NCBI GenBank assembly: GCA_049651845.1
Contig: JBASCW010000076.1
Coordinates: 1-39,029 of the forward strand
DNA from: RBG-16-66-20 sp049651845
Lineage (GTDB): Bacteria > Pseudomonadota > Gammaproteobacteria > Burkholderiales > SG8-39
DNA length: 39,029 bases
Reading direction: 5' to 3'
Shown: positions 1 to 8,320 of the stretch, piece by piece
How positions within the stretch are numbered: position 1 is the stretch's first letter
Layout: each line of letters begins with the position of its first letter
Notes under the pieces: model-generated
What the model saw: only the letters and a program-made list of their open reading frames with translations
What the model was told of the DNA's origin: nothing
Databases searched by the model: none
Translations under genes and position numbers: made by a program

Positions 1-1
1 G

Positions 2-709
2 CGCCTGGCCGCGCGCGGCGCGCTGCGCGGCGTCGCCGACGAGGGCGGCTACTGGCCGGCGTTCAAGGCCAACGAGGAGGCGCTCGCCGAGCTCACGGGC
101 GCGATCGCCGACGCCGGCTTCGAGCCCGGCACCGACATCGGCATCGCGCTGGACGTCGCGGCCACGCAGCTCTGGCGCGACCGGCGCTATCACCTCGCGC
201 TGGAGAACCGGGCGCTCACCGCCTCGCAGCTGCACGCGCTGCTGCTGCAATGGATCGAGCGCTATCCGATCGTTTCCATCGAGGACCCCTTCGCCGAGCA
301 CGACGCCGAAGCGATGGCGTCGTTCACGCGCACTGCAGGCGCGCGATTGCAGATCGTCGGCGACGATTTTCTGGTTACGAATGCATTGAAAGTAGAAGGG
401 GCGAAAGCAATCGGCGCCTGCAACGCGGTGCTGCTCAAGCCCAACCAGGCCGGCACGCTCACCGAGACGCTCGCCTGCTGGCAGGCGGCGCAGGCGGCCG
501 GCTACAACGCGATCGTGTCGGCGCGCTCTGGGGAGACCGAGGACGTGAGCATCGTGCACCTGGCCGTGGGCTGGGGCGTGCCGCAGCTCAAGGTCGGCAG
601 CTTCGCGCGCTCCGAGCGCATGGCGAAGTGGAACGAAGGCCTGCGCATCGAGGAGGCGCTCGGCGGCAGCCAGCTCCCCTACCCGGCGCGCAGGCTCTTC
701 AGGCGCTGA
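2..709 (+). CDS. Enolase-like protein, 3' part (5' end outside window)
   Basis: This is the C-terminal barrel of an enolase-family protein; about 235 residues are visible and the start lies before the window. Enolase landmarks appear in order: DEGG near the beginning, IALD, SIEDPFAEHD, VGDDFLVTN, LLKPNQAGTLTE, SARSGETED and a final RIEEALG. The magnesium-binding acidic residues (ALD, IED, GDD) and both lysines (LLKPNQ and QLKVGS) are present. The histidine of the usual SHRSGETED motif, which contacts the substrate phosphate in true enolases, is alanine here, and the EDG(L/M) segment is EDPFAEHD. I therefore expect a divergent paralogue rather than the glycolytic enolase (2-phosphoglycerate to phosphoenolpyruvate); its substrate is unknown. 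The gene converges on the ABC ATPase gene and overlaps its end by 11 bp. Confidence 0.8.
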   Translation, partial: RLAARGALRGVADEGGYWPAFKANEEALAELTGAIADAGFEPGTDIGIALDVAATQLWRDRRYHLALENRALTASQLHALLLQWIERYPIVSIEDPFAEHDAEAMASFTRTAGARLQIVGDDFLVTNALKVEGAKAIGACNAVLLKPNQAGTLTETLACWQAAQAAGYNAIVSARSGETEDVSIVHLAVGWGVPQLKVGSFARSERMAKWNEGLRIEEALGGSQLPYPARRLFRR

Positions 710-1367
710 CGGCGAGCGGCGCGAGCCCCGCGCCGGTGAGCCGGTAGCGCCGGTCGCAGCTCGCCGCGGCCGCCTCCGAGTGCGTGACGAGGATGCCCGC
801 GGCGCCGTGCGCCTTCACCTGCCCGCGCAGCAGCGCGAGCACCTGGCGGGCGCTCTCCTGGTCGAGGTTGCCTGTGGGCTCGTCCGCCAGGACCAGTCTT
901 GGATCTCCAACCAGCGCGCGCGCGATGGCTACGCGCTGGAGTTCTCCACCGGAAAGCTCTCTGGGCATGCTGTTCTCGCGGGTCGCTAACGCGACCGCTG
1001 CGAGGGCCTTGCGAGCCCTCATGTCGATCTCCTGTCTGTCAAATCCCCTGAGCAGCAAGGGCAGGCCGACGTTCTGCTCAACCGTGAGGTGAGGCAGAAC
1101 GTGAAAGGCCTGGAACACGAAGCCGAACTTGTCCCGGCGCAGCAGCGTGCGCGCGTCGTCGTCCAGGCCGGCGAGGTCCGTTCCCTCGAAGCGCACCTGC
1201 CCCGCATCGGCCGGCTCCAGCCCGGCGATCACGTTGAGCAGCGTTGACTTGCCGACGCCCGATTCGCCGACGATGGCGACGTACTCGCCCGGCGCGACCC
1301 GCAGCGACACCCCGCGCAGCACGGCACGTTCGCCGAAGCGCTTCTCGAGACCTGCAATATCCAGCAT
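699..1367 (-). CDS. ABC transporter ATP-binding protein, LolD/MacB type
   Basis: This is a single-domain ABC ATPase of about 222 residues. It has a Walker A motif (GESGVGKST), a Q-loop (FVFQAFHVLPHLTVEQNV), the signature LSGGELQRVAIARAL, Walker B (LVLADEPTGNLD) and the switch histidine (LVTHS). The EPTGNLD sequence and short length are typical of the LolD/MacB/FtsE branch, which drives lipoprotein or peptide extrusion through FtsX-type permeases. Three in-frame starts exist (GTG at 1385, ATG at 1376, ATG at 1367). I prefer 1367 because an AGGA lies 8 nt upstream and the sequence MLDIAGLEKRFG fits the family. No permease partner is present: the next gene downstream is the convergent enolase, so within this window the ATPase is an orphan. 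Confidence 0.85.
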   Translation of the reverse strand: MLDIAGLEKRFGERAVLRGVSLRVAPGEYVAIVGESGVGKSTLLNVIAGLEPADAGQVRFEGTDLAGLDDDARTLLRRDKFGFVFQAFHVLPHLTVEQNVGLPLLLRGFDRQEIDMRARKALAAVALATRENSMPRELSGGELQRVAIARALVGDPRLVLADEPTGNLDQESARQVLALLRGQVKAHGAAGILVTHSEAAAASCDRRYRLTGAGLAPLAVSA

Positions 1368-1378
1368 CCCACGCATCC

Positions 1379-1407
1379 TAGACACCTTATATCGCCCTTG
1401 CTAGACT
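1379..1407 (+). promoter_or_regulatory. Candidate sigma-70 promoter of the transporter operon
   Basis: TAGACA at 1379-1384 (5 of 6 to TTGACA) is followed after 17 bp by TAGACT at 1402-1407 (4 of 6 to TATAAT). This would start transcription near 1414, ahead of the strong Shine-Dalgarno AGGAGG at 1418-1423. The -35 lies over the start region of the divergent ATPase gene. This is by inspection only. Confidence 0.4.
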
Positions 1408-1428
1408 GATTTTTCCTAGGAGGAGCGC

Positions 1429-2610
1429 ATGAAAACAGCCACCCGTACCCTGCTCGCAGGCGTCATCGCGGCCGCATTCGTCGCCACGCCCGCTTTCGCG
1501 CAACAGAAGGTCAAGATCGGCTTCATCTCCACGTTTTCGGGGCCCGGCGGCATCATCGGCGAGCACATGAAAAACTCGGTGGAGCTGGCGCTCGATCACC
1601 TCGGCCGCAAGATGGCGGGGCTGCCCGTCGAAGTGATCTACGGCGACGACCAGCAGAAGCCCGACGTCGGCAAGCAGGTCTCCGACGAGATGGTGAAGAA
1701 GCACCAGGTCAACTTCGTCTCCGGCATCATCTGGTCGAACGTGATGCTCGCGGTGGCGCCTTCGGTGACCTCGGCCGGCACGCTGATGATCGGCACCAAC
1801 GCCGGCCCGAACCAGTTGTCGGGCGAGTTGTGCAACGAGCGCTACTTCACGACCTCCTGGCAGAACGACCAGACGCCCGAGGCGATGGGCAAGTACATGA
1901 GCGACCAGGGACTGAACGACGTCTACCTGATGGCGCCCAACTACGCCGCCGGCAAGGACATGCTCACCGGCTTCAAGCGCACCTTCAAGGGGCGCATCGT
2001 CGGCGAGGTGTACACGACGGTCAACCAGCCCGACTACCAGGCCGAGCTCGCCCAGCTGCGCGCGAAGAGTCCGAAGGCAGTGATGGTGTTCTACCCCGGC
2101 GGCATGGGGATCAACTTCCTCAAGCAGTACTCCGAGGCCGGCCTGCGCGGCCAGTTCCCGATCTACTCGGTCTTCACGGTCGACGAGATCACGCTGCCCG
2201 CGCTCAAGCATGCGGCGCTCGGTCAATACGAGACACGCATCTGGAGCCCGGACCTGAAGAACCCGGCCAACGAGAAATACGTCGCCGATTTCCAGAAGAA
2301 GTTCAACAAGCTGCCCGTGTTCTACGGCGCGCAGACATACGACGGCATCCTGCTGATCGACTCCGCGGTGCGCGCGGTCAAGGGGAACCTCTCGGACCAG
2401 AAAGGAATGATCGCGGCAATGCGCAAGGCTAACTACAGCTCGGTGCGCGGCAAGTTCACGTTCGGCCACAACCACACGCCGATCCAGAACTTCTACCTGC
2501 TGAAGGCCGTCGCCGGCCCCGCGGGCAAGGACCCGGTGATGGAGATCCAGAAGACCGTGTTCAGCAACTACAAGGACTCCTACGGGCAGAATTGCAAGAT
2601 GAAGTGGTAG
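1429..2610 (+). CDS. Periplasmic substrate-binding protein of a Liv-type ABC importer
   Basis: This 393-residue exported protein starts with a Sec signal peptide (MKTATRTLLAGVIAAAFVATP, AFA|QQ cleavage near residue 25) followed by KVKIGFISTFSGPGGIIGEH, the typical opening of type I periplasmic binding proteins (LivK/ANF-receptor fold). Mature length is normal for the family. The start is fixed by AGGAGG 5 nt upstream of the ATG. It should capture a ligand in the periplasm and deliver it to the LivH/LivM permease encoded next. Family members beside aromatic-catabolism genes often bind aromatic acids rather than branched-chain amino acids, and the dioxygenase genes downstream suggest that here. 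The exact ligand cannot be read from sequence. A terminator follows the gene immediately, which should make this the most abundant product of the operon. Confidence 0.93.
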   Translation: MKTATRTLLAGVIAAAFVATPAFAQQKVKIGFISTFSGPGGIIGEHMKNSVELALDHLGRKMAGLPVEVIYGDDQQKPDVGKQVSDEMVKKHQVNFVSGIIWSNVMLAVAPSVTSAGTLMIGTNAGPNQLSGELCNERYFTTSWQNDQTPEAMGKYMSDQGLNDVYLMAPNYAAGKDMLTGFKRTFKGRIVGEVYTTVNQPDYQAELAQLRAKSPKAVMVFYPGGMGINFLKQYSEAGLRGQFPIYSVFTVDEITLPALKHAALGQYETRIWSPDLKNPANEKYVADFQKKFNKLPVFYGAQTYDGILLIDSAVRAVKGNLSDQKGMIAAMRKANYSSVRGKFTFGHNHTPIQNFYLLKAVAGPAGKDPVMEIQKTVFSNYKDSYGQNCKMKW

Positions 2611-2633
2611 CCTTGCCGGGCTGCCGTAAACGA

Positions 2634-2658
2634 GGGGCGCCGGGCGCCCCTTTTTTTT
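2634..2658 (+). terminator. Rho-independent terminator between binding-protein gene and livH
   Basis: A GC-only 7-bp stem (GGGGCGC at 2634-2640, GCGCCCC at 2644-2650) with a 3-nt loop is followed by eight T at 2651-2658. The T-run ends one base before the livH start codon at 2660. As an intra-operon terminator it would allow partial readthrough, giving many binding-protein transcripts and fewer permease transcripts. Confidence 0.85.
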
Positions 2659-2659
2659 G

Positions 2660-3580
2660 ATGAATTTCGTCCTTGTCGCCGAGCAAGCGCTGAACGGGCT
2701 GCAGCTCGGGGTGACGCTGTTCCTGATGGCCGCCGGGCTGACGCTCGTGTTCGGCATCATGAACCTCGTCAACCTGGCGCACGGCTCGCTCTACATGGTC
2801 GGCGCCTACCTCGCCACCTACTTCTACCAGGCGACGGGCTCCTGGCCGCTCGGCGCGCTGCTCGCGCTCGGCGGCACGCTCGTCGTCGGCATGCTGGTCG
2901 AGCTGGTCGCGCTGCGCAACCTCTACGAGCGCGACCACCTCGACCAGGTGCTCGCGACGTTCGGCCTGATCCTGTTCTTCAACGAGCTGATCGCGATCCT
3001 CTGGGGGCGATCCTCGATCTACAGCACGCTGCCGCAGTACCTGACCGGGCACGTCGAGCTCGGCGGCAGCCTGCGCTACCCGCTGTACCGCCTCGTCATC
3101 ATCGGCGCCGGCCTCGCCACCGCCGCGGGACTCTGGTACGTCGTGGCACGCACGCGCCTCGGCATGCTGATCCGAGCGGGCGCGTCCAACCGCACTATGG
3201 TCGCGGCGCTCGGCATCAACATCCGCCTGCTCTACACCATCGTGTTTGGCTGCGGCGCAGCGCTCGCGGGCCTCGCCGGGCTGCTCGCGGGCCCCATCTA
3301 CGCCGTGCAGCCGGGAATGGGCGAGCAGATCCTGATCCAGGTATTCGTCGTGATCGTCATCGGCGGCATCGGCTCGATCCGCGGCGCCCTCGCCGGCGCG
3401 CTGATCGTCGGCATGGTGGACACGCTCGGCCGCGCGTTCCTCAAACCGACGCTCGCGACGATGTTCACGCAATCGGCCGCCGACGCGGCGGGGCCGGCGC
3501 TCGCCTCGATGCTGATCTATCTGCTGATGGCGGTGGTGCTCGCGTTCCGCCCGGCCGGCCTGTTTCCGGCGGCCCGATGA
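2660..3580 (+). CDS. livH: Branched-chain-type ABC permease LivH
   Basis: This is an inner-membrane permease of 306 residues in the LivH family, with about eight hydrophobic segments. The N-terminal pattern LTLVFGIMNLVNLAHGSLYMVGAY and the C-terminal cytoplasmic-loop motif GGIGSIRGALAGALIVG are diagnostic of the first Liv permease subunit. It pairs with LivM to form the translocation pore for the ligand captured by the upstream binding protein. The ATG at 2660 is the best start; a TTG one codon earlier lies in the terminator T-tract. There is no Shine-Dalgarno sequence in front of it because the terminator hairpin and U-run fill that space, which is odd for a membrane protein gene. It overlaps livM by ATGA. 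Confidence 0.93.
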   Translation: MNFVLVAEQALNGLQLGVTLFLMAAGLTLVFGIMNLVNLAHGSLYMVGAYLATYFYQATGSWPLGALLALGGTLVVGMLVELVALRNLYERDHLDQVLATFGLILFFNELIAILWGRSSIYSTLPQYLTGHVELGGSLRYPLYRLVIIGAGLATAAGLWYVVARTRLGMLIRAGASNRTMVAALGINIRLLYTIVFGCGAALAGLAGLLAGPIYAVQPGMGEQILIQVFVVIVIGGIGSIRGALAGALIVGMVDTLGRAFLKPTLATMFTQSAADAAGPALASMLIYLLMAVVLAFRPAGLFPAAR

Positions 3581-4536
3581 AGGCCTCGCTGCGCACCTGG
3601 GTGCTGGTCGGCCTGCTCGCGCTGCTCGCGGCGGTGCCGACGCTCGCCGCCTGGCTCAACGAGCCTTTCTACCTCGACCTGATGCGCCGCGTGATGATCT
3701 TCGCGATCGCGGCGGCGAGCCTCAATCTGATCCTCGGCTACGGCGGCATGGTGTCCTTCGGCCACGCGGCCTATCTGGGCATCGGCGCCTACGCGGTGGG
3801 CATACTCGGCTTCTACGGCATCCACGACGGCTGGCTGCAGTGGGGCGTCGCGATCGGCGCCTCGGCGCTGGTCGCGCTCGCCATCGGCGCGGTGTCGGTG
3901 CGCACGAGCGGCATCTATTTCATCATGATCACGCTCGCCTTCACGCAGATGCTGTACTACCTCGGTGTGTCGCTCGCCGAGTACGGCGGCGACGATGGCC
4001 TGCGGCTTTCGTCGCGCAGCCAGTTCCCGGGCGTGATGGACCTCGCCGACGCCGCGTCCTTCTACTACCTGGTGCTCGGCCTGCTGGCCGGCACGCTGCT
4101 GCTGGTGCACCGCCTGGTGAACTCGCGCTTTGGCCGGGTGATCAGGGCGGCGCGCTCGAACGAGGCGCGCACGCGCGCGCTCGGGCTCTCGCCCTACCCC
4201 TACCGGCTCGCGGCGTTCGTCATCGCCGGCGCGATCTGCGGCCTGGCCGGCGCGCTGCTCGTCAACCAGACTTCGTTCCTCACGCCCGAATTCATGAACT
4301 GGACGCGCTCGGGCGAGCTGATGTTCATGGTGATCCTCGGCGGCATCGGCACCGCTTCCGGCCCGCTGCTGGGCGCCGCGGCGCTGCTGCTGCTGGAGGA
4401 TCTGCTGCAGGGCTGGAGCGTGCTGCCGAAGGCGGTCACCGAGCACTGGCAGCTCTACCTCGGCCTAATCCTGGTGCTCGTGGTGCTGTACGCCAAGCGC
4501 GGACTGGCGGGGCTGATTCCCGGCAAGCATGAATAG
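3577..4536 (+). CDS. livM: Branched-chain-type ABC permease LivM
   Basis: This is the second inner-membrane permease subunit, 319 residues and about 8-9 hydrophobic helices. Family landmarks are LNLILGYGGMVSFGHAAYLGIGAY near residues 50-75, the conserved SRFGRVIRAARSNEARTRALG loop before the coupling region, and GGIGTASGPLLGAA near the C terminus. It heterodimerises with LivH and receives energy from LivG and LivF. The start ATG overlaps the livH stop (ATGA at 3577-3580), so translation is probably coupled, and the 3' end overlaps livG by 8 bp. Length and motifs are normal, and nothing suggests decay. Confidence 0.93.
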   Translation: MKASLRTWVLVGLLALLAAVPTLAAWLNEPFYLDLMRRVMIFAIAAASLNLILGYGGMVSFGHAAYLGIGAYAVGILGFYGIHDGWLQWGVAIGASALVALAIGAVSVRTSGIYFIMITLAFTQMLYYLGVSLAEYGGDDGLRLSSRSQFPGVMDLADAASFYYLVLGLLAGTLLLVHRLVNSRFGRVIRAARSNEARTRALGLSPYPYRLAAFVIAGAICGLAGALLVNQTSFLTPEFMNWTRSGELMFMVILGGIGTASGPLLGAAALLLLEDLLQGWSVLPKAVTEHWQLYLGLILVLVVLYAKRGLAGLIPGKHE

Positions 4537-5278
4537 CCCGCTGCTCGAGACCCTGGGGCTGCGCAAGACCTTCGGCGCGCTGGTGGCGACCGACGGCGTG
4601 GATTTCGACGTGCGCGAAGGCGAGACGCACGCGGTGATCGGACCGAACGGCGCCGGCAAGACCACCTTCCTCAAGCAGCTCTCCGGCGAGCTGCAGCCGG
4701 ACCATGGCGCCGTGCGCTTCGCGGGCGAGGACGTCACGGGCCTGCCCGCGCACCTGCGCACGCGCAAGGGCCTGGCGCGCTCCTTCCAGATCACCAGCAT
4801 CTTCCACGACTTCAGCACGCTGGACAACGTGGCGCTCGCGGTCCAGGCGCATGCCGGCCACAGCTTCCGTTTCTGGCGTTCGGCGCGCGAAGACGACTCT
4901 CTGAACCAGCCCGCGATGCAACTCCTGAAGCACGTCGGCCTCGAAGACAAGGCCCAAGTCCTCGCCACCAAGCTTTCCCATGGCGAGCACCGCCAGCTGG
5001 AAATCGCCATGGCGCTCGCCACCCAGCCGCGCCTGCTGCTGCTGGACGAACCCGTGGCCGGCATGGGGACCGACGAGTCCGCGCGCATGGTGAAGTTCCT
5101 CGAGACGCTGAAGGGCACGAAGACCATCGTGCTCGTGGAGCACGACATGGACGCCGTGTTCTCGCTCGCCGACCGCATCTCCGTGCTGGTCTACGGGCGC
5201 ATCGTCGCCACCGGCACGCCGGCGGAGATCCGCGCCAATGCGGAGGTTCGCGCTGCCTACCTGGGCGAGGAAGGCTGA
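4529..5278 (+). CDS. livG: ABC ATPase LivG
   Basis: This is one of the two cytoplasmic ATPases of the importer, 249 residues. It has Walker A GPNGAGKTT (residues about 36-44), the LivG-type SFQITSIFHDFSTLDNV Q-loop, a signature in the variant form LSHGEHRQLEIAMALA, Walker B LLLLDEPVAGMG and the H-loop LVEHDMDAVF. The second signature glycine is histidine, a variation found in LivG-like proteins of aromatic-acid importers, so it is not a sign of inactivity. The C-terminal extension (GRIVATGTPAEIRANAEVRAAYLG) is typical of LivG. It overlaps livM by 8 bp and livF by 1 bp. Confidence 0.93.
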   Translation: MNSPLLETLGLRKTFGALVATDGVDFDVREGETHAVIGPNGAGKTTFLKQLSGELQPDHGAVRFAGEDVTGLPAHLRTRKGLARSFQITSIFHDFSTLDNVALAVQAHAGHSFRFWRSAREDDSLNQPAMQLLKHVGLEDKAQVLATKLSHGEHRQLEIAMALATQPRLLLLDEPVAGMGTDESARMVKFLETLKGTKTIVLVEHDMDAVFSLADRISVLVYGRIVATGTPAEIRANAEVRAAYLGEEG

Positions 5279-5991
5279 TGCCCGAGCCGATGCTGGCGGT
5301 GCAGGAACTGGAAACCGCCTACGGACAGAGCCAGGTGCTGTTCGGTGTGTCGCTGCGCATCGCCCCGGGCCAAGTCGCCACGCTGCTCGGGCGCAACGGC
5401 ATGGGCAAGACCACCACCGTGCGCTCGATCATGGGCATGGTGCGCTCCAGGGCCGGCAGCATCTCTTTCGATGGCGCCTACATCACCGGCCTGCCTTCCT
5501 ACCGCATCGCGCAGGCCGGCATCGGCCTGGTGCCCGAGGGCCGGCAGATCTTTCCCAACCTCACGGTACGCGAGAACCTCGTGGCGACCGCCGCCAACCG
5601 GCGCAACGCGAAGGACCCGTGGACCCTCGAGCGGGTGTACGGACTGTTCGGCAACCTGAAAGGCAGATCGAACAACTACGGCAACCAGCTTTCGGGTGGC
5701 GAGCAGCAGATGCTGGCGATCGGCCGCGCGCTCATGACCAACCCGCGCCTGCTGATCCTGGACGAAGCGACCGAAGGCCTCGCGCCGCAGATCCGCGCCG
5801 AAATCTATCGCTCCCTCGAGCGGCTGAAGCAGGCCGGCCTCTCGATCCTCGTCATCGACAAGGACGTGAGGACCCTGACCCGCGTGGCGGACGTACACTA
5901 CATGCTGGAAAAGGGCCGCGTGGTCTGGACCGGCAGTTCCGCCGACCTGGCCGCCAACCAGGACGTGCAGCATCGCTATCTCGGAGTCTGA
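5278..5991 (+). CDS. livF: ABC ATPase LivF
   Basis: This is the second ATPase subunit, 237 residues. It has Walker A GRNGMGKTT, Q-loop LVPEGRQIFPNLTVRENL (the PEGR sequence is a LivF hallmark), signature LSGGEQQMLAIGRAL, Walker B LLILDEATEGLAP and a terminal QHRYLGV. The usual H-loop histidine is replaced: ILVIDKDVRTLTRV appears where LVEQN or LVEHD would be, so the switch residue is not obvious. This occurs in some LivF-like subunits whose partner ATPase provides the catalytic site. The start ATG overlaps the livG stop by one base (TGATG). It completes the transporter, and the catabolic genes begin 3 bp downstream. Confidence 0.92.
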   Translation: MPEPMLAVQELETAYGQSQVLFGVSLRIAPGQVATLLGRNGMGKTTTVRSIMGMVRSRAGSISFDGAYITGLPSYRIAQAGIGLVPEGRQIFPNLTVRENLVATAANRRNAKDPWTLERVYGLFGNLKGRSNNYGNQLSGGEQQMLAIGRALMTNPRLLILDEATEGLAPQIRAEIYRSLERLKQAGLSILVIDKDVRTLTRVADVHYMLEKGRVVWTGSSADLAANQDVQHRYLGV

Positions 5992-5994
5992 GCC

Positions 5995-6975
5995 ATGAAG
6001 CGCGAGAACGTCGTCGGCCGGGCGAATGTCGAGGACACGCCGGCGCTCGAGGCCTACTACCGCGAGCTGGAAGCACGCGAGCTCGGCGCGCTCTGGAACG
6101 TCGCCAACGAGATCGAGCCCTGGTACCCGCAGCCCAGGTCGGTGCCGATGCTCTGGAAGTGGCGCGACATCGGGCCGCTGGTGCGCAAGGCGCCCGAGCT
6201 GGTCTCCGCCGAGAAAGCCGCGCGCCGCGTGGTGATGCTGGTCAACCCGGGGCGCAAGGAATGGAGCGCGGCCGCCGGGCTCCTCTACACCGGCGTGCAG
6301 ATCATGAACCCGGGCGAGTTCACCTCGGCGCACCGCCACCAGGCCTCCGCCCTGCGCTTCGTGATGGAGGGCAAAGGCGCCTACACGGTGGTGGACGGCG
6401 AGCGCCTGGCGCTCGGCGCGCGCGATTTCGTGCTCACGCCGAACGGCACCTGGCACGACCACGGCGTCGAGGCGGACGGCACGCAATGCGTCTGGCAGGA
6501 CGGGCTCGACATCCCGCTCATGAACTCGCTGGATGCGAACTTCTACGAGGTGCACCCGAAGGTCGTGCAGACACTCTCGCCGCTTTCACGCGAGAACTGG
6601 ACGAAGCCTTATTCGCCCGTGTTTCTGTACAAGTGGGATTCGTGCTTTTCCGAATTGCGAAAGGAAAAGGTCTTCGAATACAAGAACCCTCTTACGGGAG
6701 GACCGGTGATGCCGACCATGGGTGCCCGGCTGGAAATGATTTCTACTGAAAATCAGTTCAAGAGAAACACCGGAACCAGCATCTATCAGGTCGCCATCGG
6801 CCACGGCTGGTCCGAGATCGGCGACCAGCGCTTCGAGTGGGAAGAGAAGGACATTTTCTGCGTGCCCTCCTGGACGCGCTACCGGCACGGCGCGGCTAGC
6901 GAAGCGGTGCTGTTCTCGTTCAACGACTTCCCGGCGATGAAGTCCCTGGGCCTCTACAGGGAAGCGCATGATTAG
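5995..6975 (+). CDS. Gentisate 1,2-dioxygenase-like bicupin ring-cleaving dioxygenase
   Basis: This 326-residue cytoplasmic enzyme belongs to the gentisate/salicylate/1-hydroxy-2-naphthoate dioxygenase family. The N-terminal cupin carries the iron ligands in the expected pattern: H113 and H115 in SAHRHQASALRF and H154 in GTWHDHG. The family sequence RFVMEGKGAYTVVDGE lies between them. The C-terminal cupin (about residues 230-315) has lost metal ligands, as is normal in this family. Such enzymes use Fe(II) and O2 to cleave rings bearing a carboxylate next to a hydroxyl or amino group. Known substrates include gentisate, salicylate and 5-aminosalicylate, and which applies here cannot be decided from motifs. 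The ATG lies 3 bp after livF, and the gene overlaps the Rieske gene by 8 bp, so it is clearly part of the operon. Confidence 0.85.
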   Translation: MKRENVVGRANVEDTPALEAYYRELEARELGALWNVANEIEPWYPQPRSVPMLWKWRDIGPLVRKAPELVSAEKAARRVVMLVNPGRKEWSAAAGLLYTGVQIMNPGEFTSAHRHQASALRFVMEGKGAYTVVDGERLALGARDFVLTPNGTWHDHGVEADGTQCVWQDGLDIPLMNSLDANFYEVHPKVVQTLSPLSRENWTKPYSPVFLYKWDSCFSELRKEKVFEYKNPLTGGPVMPTMGARLEMISTENQFKRNTGTSIYQVAIGHGWSEIGDQRFEWEEKDIFCVPSWTRYRHGAASEAVLFSFNDFPAMKSLGLYREAHD

Positions 6976-8320
6976 CCAGGAGCGGAACGACCTGATGACG
7001 CGCGTCGGGCCGGGCACGCCCGCCGGCAAGCTGCTGCGTAACTACTGGCAGCCGGTGGCGCTCGTCAACCAGTTCCTGGATTCCGCAAGGCCCGTATTGC
7101 CGATCAAGGTGCTCGGGGAAGAATTTGTCTTGTTCAAGAATTCAAAGAATCAGTATGGCCTGCTCGACCGCAGATGCCCCCATCGCCAGGCGGACCTCGC
7201 CTACGGCCGCTACGAGGACGGCAACCTGCGCTGCGTGTTCCACGGCTGGCTGTTCGACGTGGAGGGCCGCTGCCTGGAGACGCCGGCCGAGCCGCAGGGC
7301 AGCCGGCTGTGCGACCACATCCGGCAGCGCAGGTACCCGGTCGTCGAGCGCAGCGGCATCGTGTTCGCCTGGCTGGGCGCCGGCGAACCCTCCGCGTTCC
7401 CGCACTTCGACTGCTTCACCGCGCCCGATGCCTACACGTTCGCCTTCAAGGGTTACTGGGACTGCAACTGGCTGCAGGCGCTCGAGGTCGGCATCGACCC
7501 GGCGCACGCCTCGTTCCTGCACCGCTATTTCGAGGACGAGGACACCGCCACCAGCTACGGCAAGCAGTTCCGCGGCAAGCCCGCGGACTCGGACCTTCCG
7601 ATCTCCAGGGTGCTGCGCGAGTACGACCGGCCCGAGATCACGGTAGCGAAGACCGATTACGGCATCCGCCTCGTGACGCTGCGCAGGATCGACGACGAGC
7701 AGACGCATGGCCGCGCCACGCACATCCTGTTCCCGCAGGCGTTCGTGATCCCGATGAACGCGGAGATGACGATCACGCAATGGCACGTGCCCGTGGACGA
7801 CTACGGCTGCTACTGGTACTCGATCTTCACCAGCTTCACCGCGCCCGTGGACAAGAAGACCATGCGCGAGCAGCGGCTGAAGACCTATCCGGCGCCCGAC
7901 TACAAGCCGATCCACAACCGCGGCAACGGCTGGGGCTTTGATGCCGAGCAGCAGCAGAAGGCGACCTACACGGGCATGGGCTTCGACATCAACGTCCACG
8001 ACCAGTTCGCCTGCGAGTCGCCGGGGCGCATCGCCGACCGCACCAAGGAGAACCTCGGCAGTTCCGACAAGGGCATCGTTCTTTACCGCCGTTTGCTTGT
8101 CGATGCCATAAGGAAAAATTCCCTGGGAGAGAAAACCCTCATGGTCCTCGACGAAGCGCAGGCCCGTTCGTTCACCGGCCCGCCCGCGGTGGACGGAATC
8201 GGCCCTACGGGCCGCTGGGAGGACTACTACAAGGAAGCCGATGCCGCGCGCCGCAACCGGGCGCCCTGGGTGGCGGAAAAATGGGGTCAGAGCCCAATCT
8301 CTGCGCTTTCAACTTCCTGA
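6968..8320 (+). CDS. Rieske non-heme iron aromatic-ring oxygenase, large subunit
   Basis: This 450-residue oxygenase component resembles the phthalate 4,5-dioxygenase/CbaA-like alpha-only group. The N-terminal Rieske [2Fe-2S] domain has C70-x-H72 (CPHRQADL) and C89-x2-H92 (CVFHGW). The catalytic domain has the mononuclear iron motif D177-x2-H180-x4-H185 (DPAHASFLH). It would hydroxylate or dihydroxylate an aromatic carboxylate using electrons from a separate reductase, but no reductase or ferredoxin gene is in this operon. Position suggests it makes the substrate for the preceding bicupin dioxygenase. The C-terminal residues GQSPISALSTS are encoded by a REP-like inverted repeat (8283-8337), so the original C terminus was probably replaced. 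The start overlaps the bicupin gene. Confidence 0.9.
   Translation: MISQERNDLMTRVGPGTPAGKLLRNYWQPVALVNQFLDSARPVLPIKVLGEEFVLFKNSKNQYGLLDRRCPHRQADLAYGRYEDGNLRCVFHGWLFDVEGRCLETPAEPQGSRLCDHIRQRRYPVVERSGIVFAWLGAGEPSAFPHFDCFTAPDAYTFAFKGYWDCNWLQALEVGIDPAHASFLHRYFEDEDTATSYGKQFRGKPADSDLPISRVLREYDRPEITVAKTDYGIRLVTLRRIDDEQTHGRATHILFPQAFVIPMNAEMTITQWHVPVDDYGCYWYSIFTSFTAPVDKKTMREQRLKTYPAPDYKPIHNRGNGWGFDAEQQQKATYTGMGFDINVHDQFACESPGRIADRTKENLGSSDKGIVLYRRLLVDAIRKNSLGEKTLMVLDEAQARSFTGPPAVDGIGPTGRWEDYYKEADAARRNRAPWVAEKWGQSPISALSTS

Noticed and set aside
1387..2772. Leftward open frame of 461 codons opposite the binding-protein gene
   Set aside because: The binding protein on the other strand has a signal peptide, ribosome site and family motifs; this frame has none and runs across the terminator.
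4465..5178. Overlapping antisense frames opposite livG
   Set aside because: livG has complete ABC motifs; the reverse frames show only low-complexity Ser/Arg-rich sequence.
5238..6749. Rightward frame of 503 codons across livF and the bicupin gene
   Set aside because: Out of frame with both recognised genes and compositionally a shadow.
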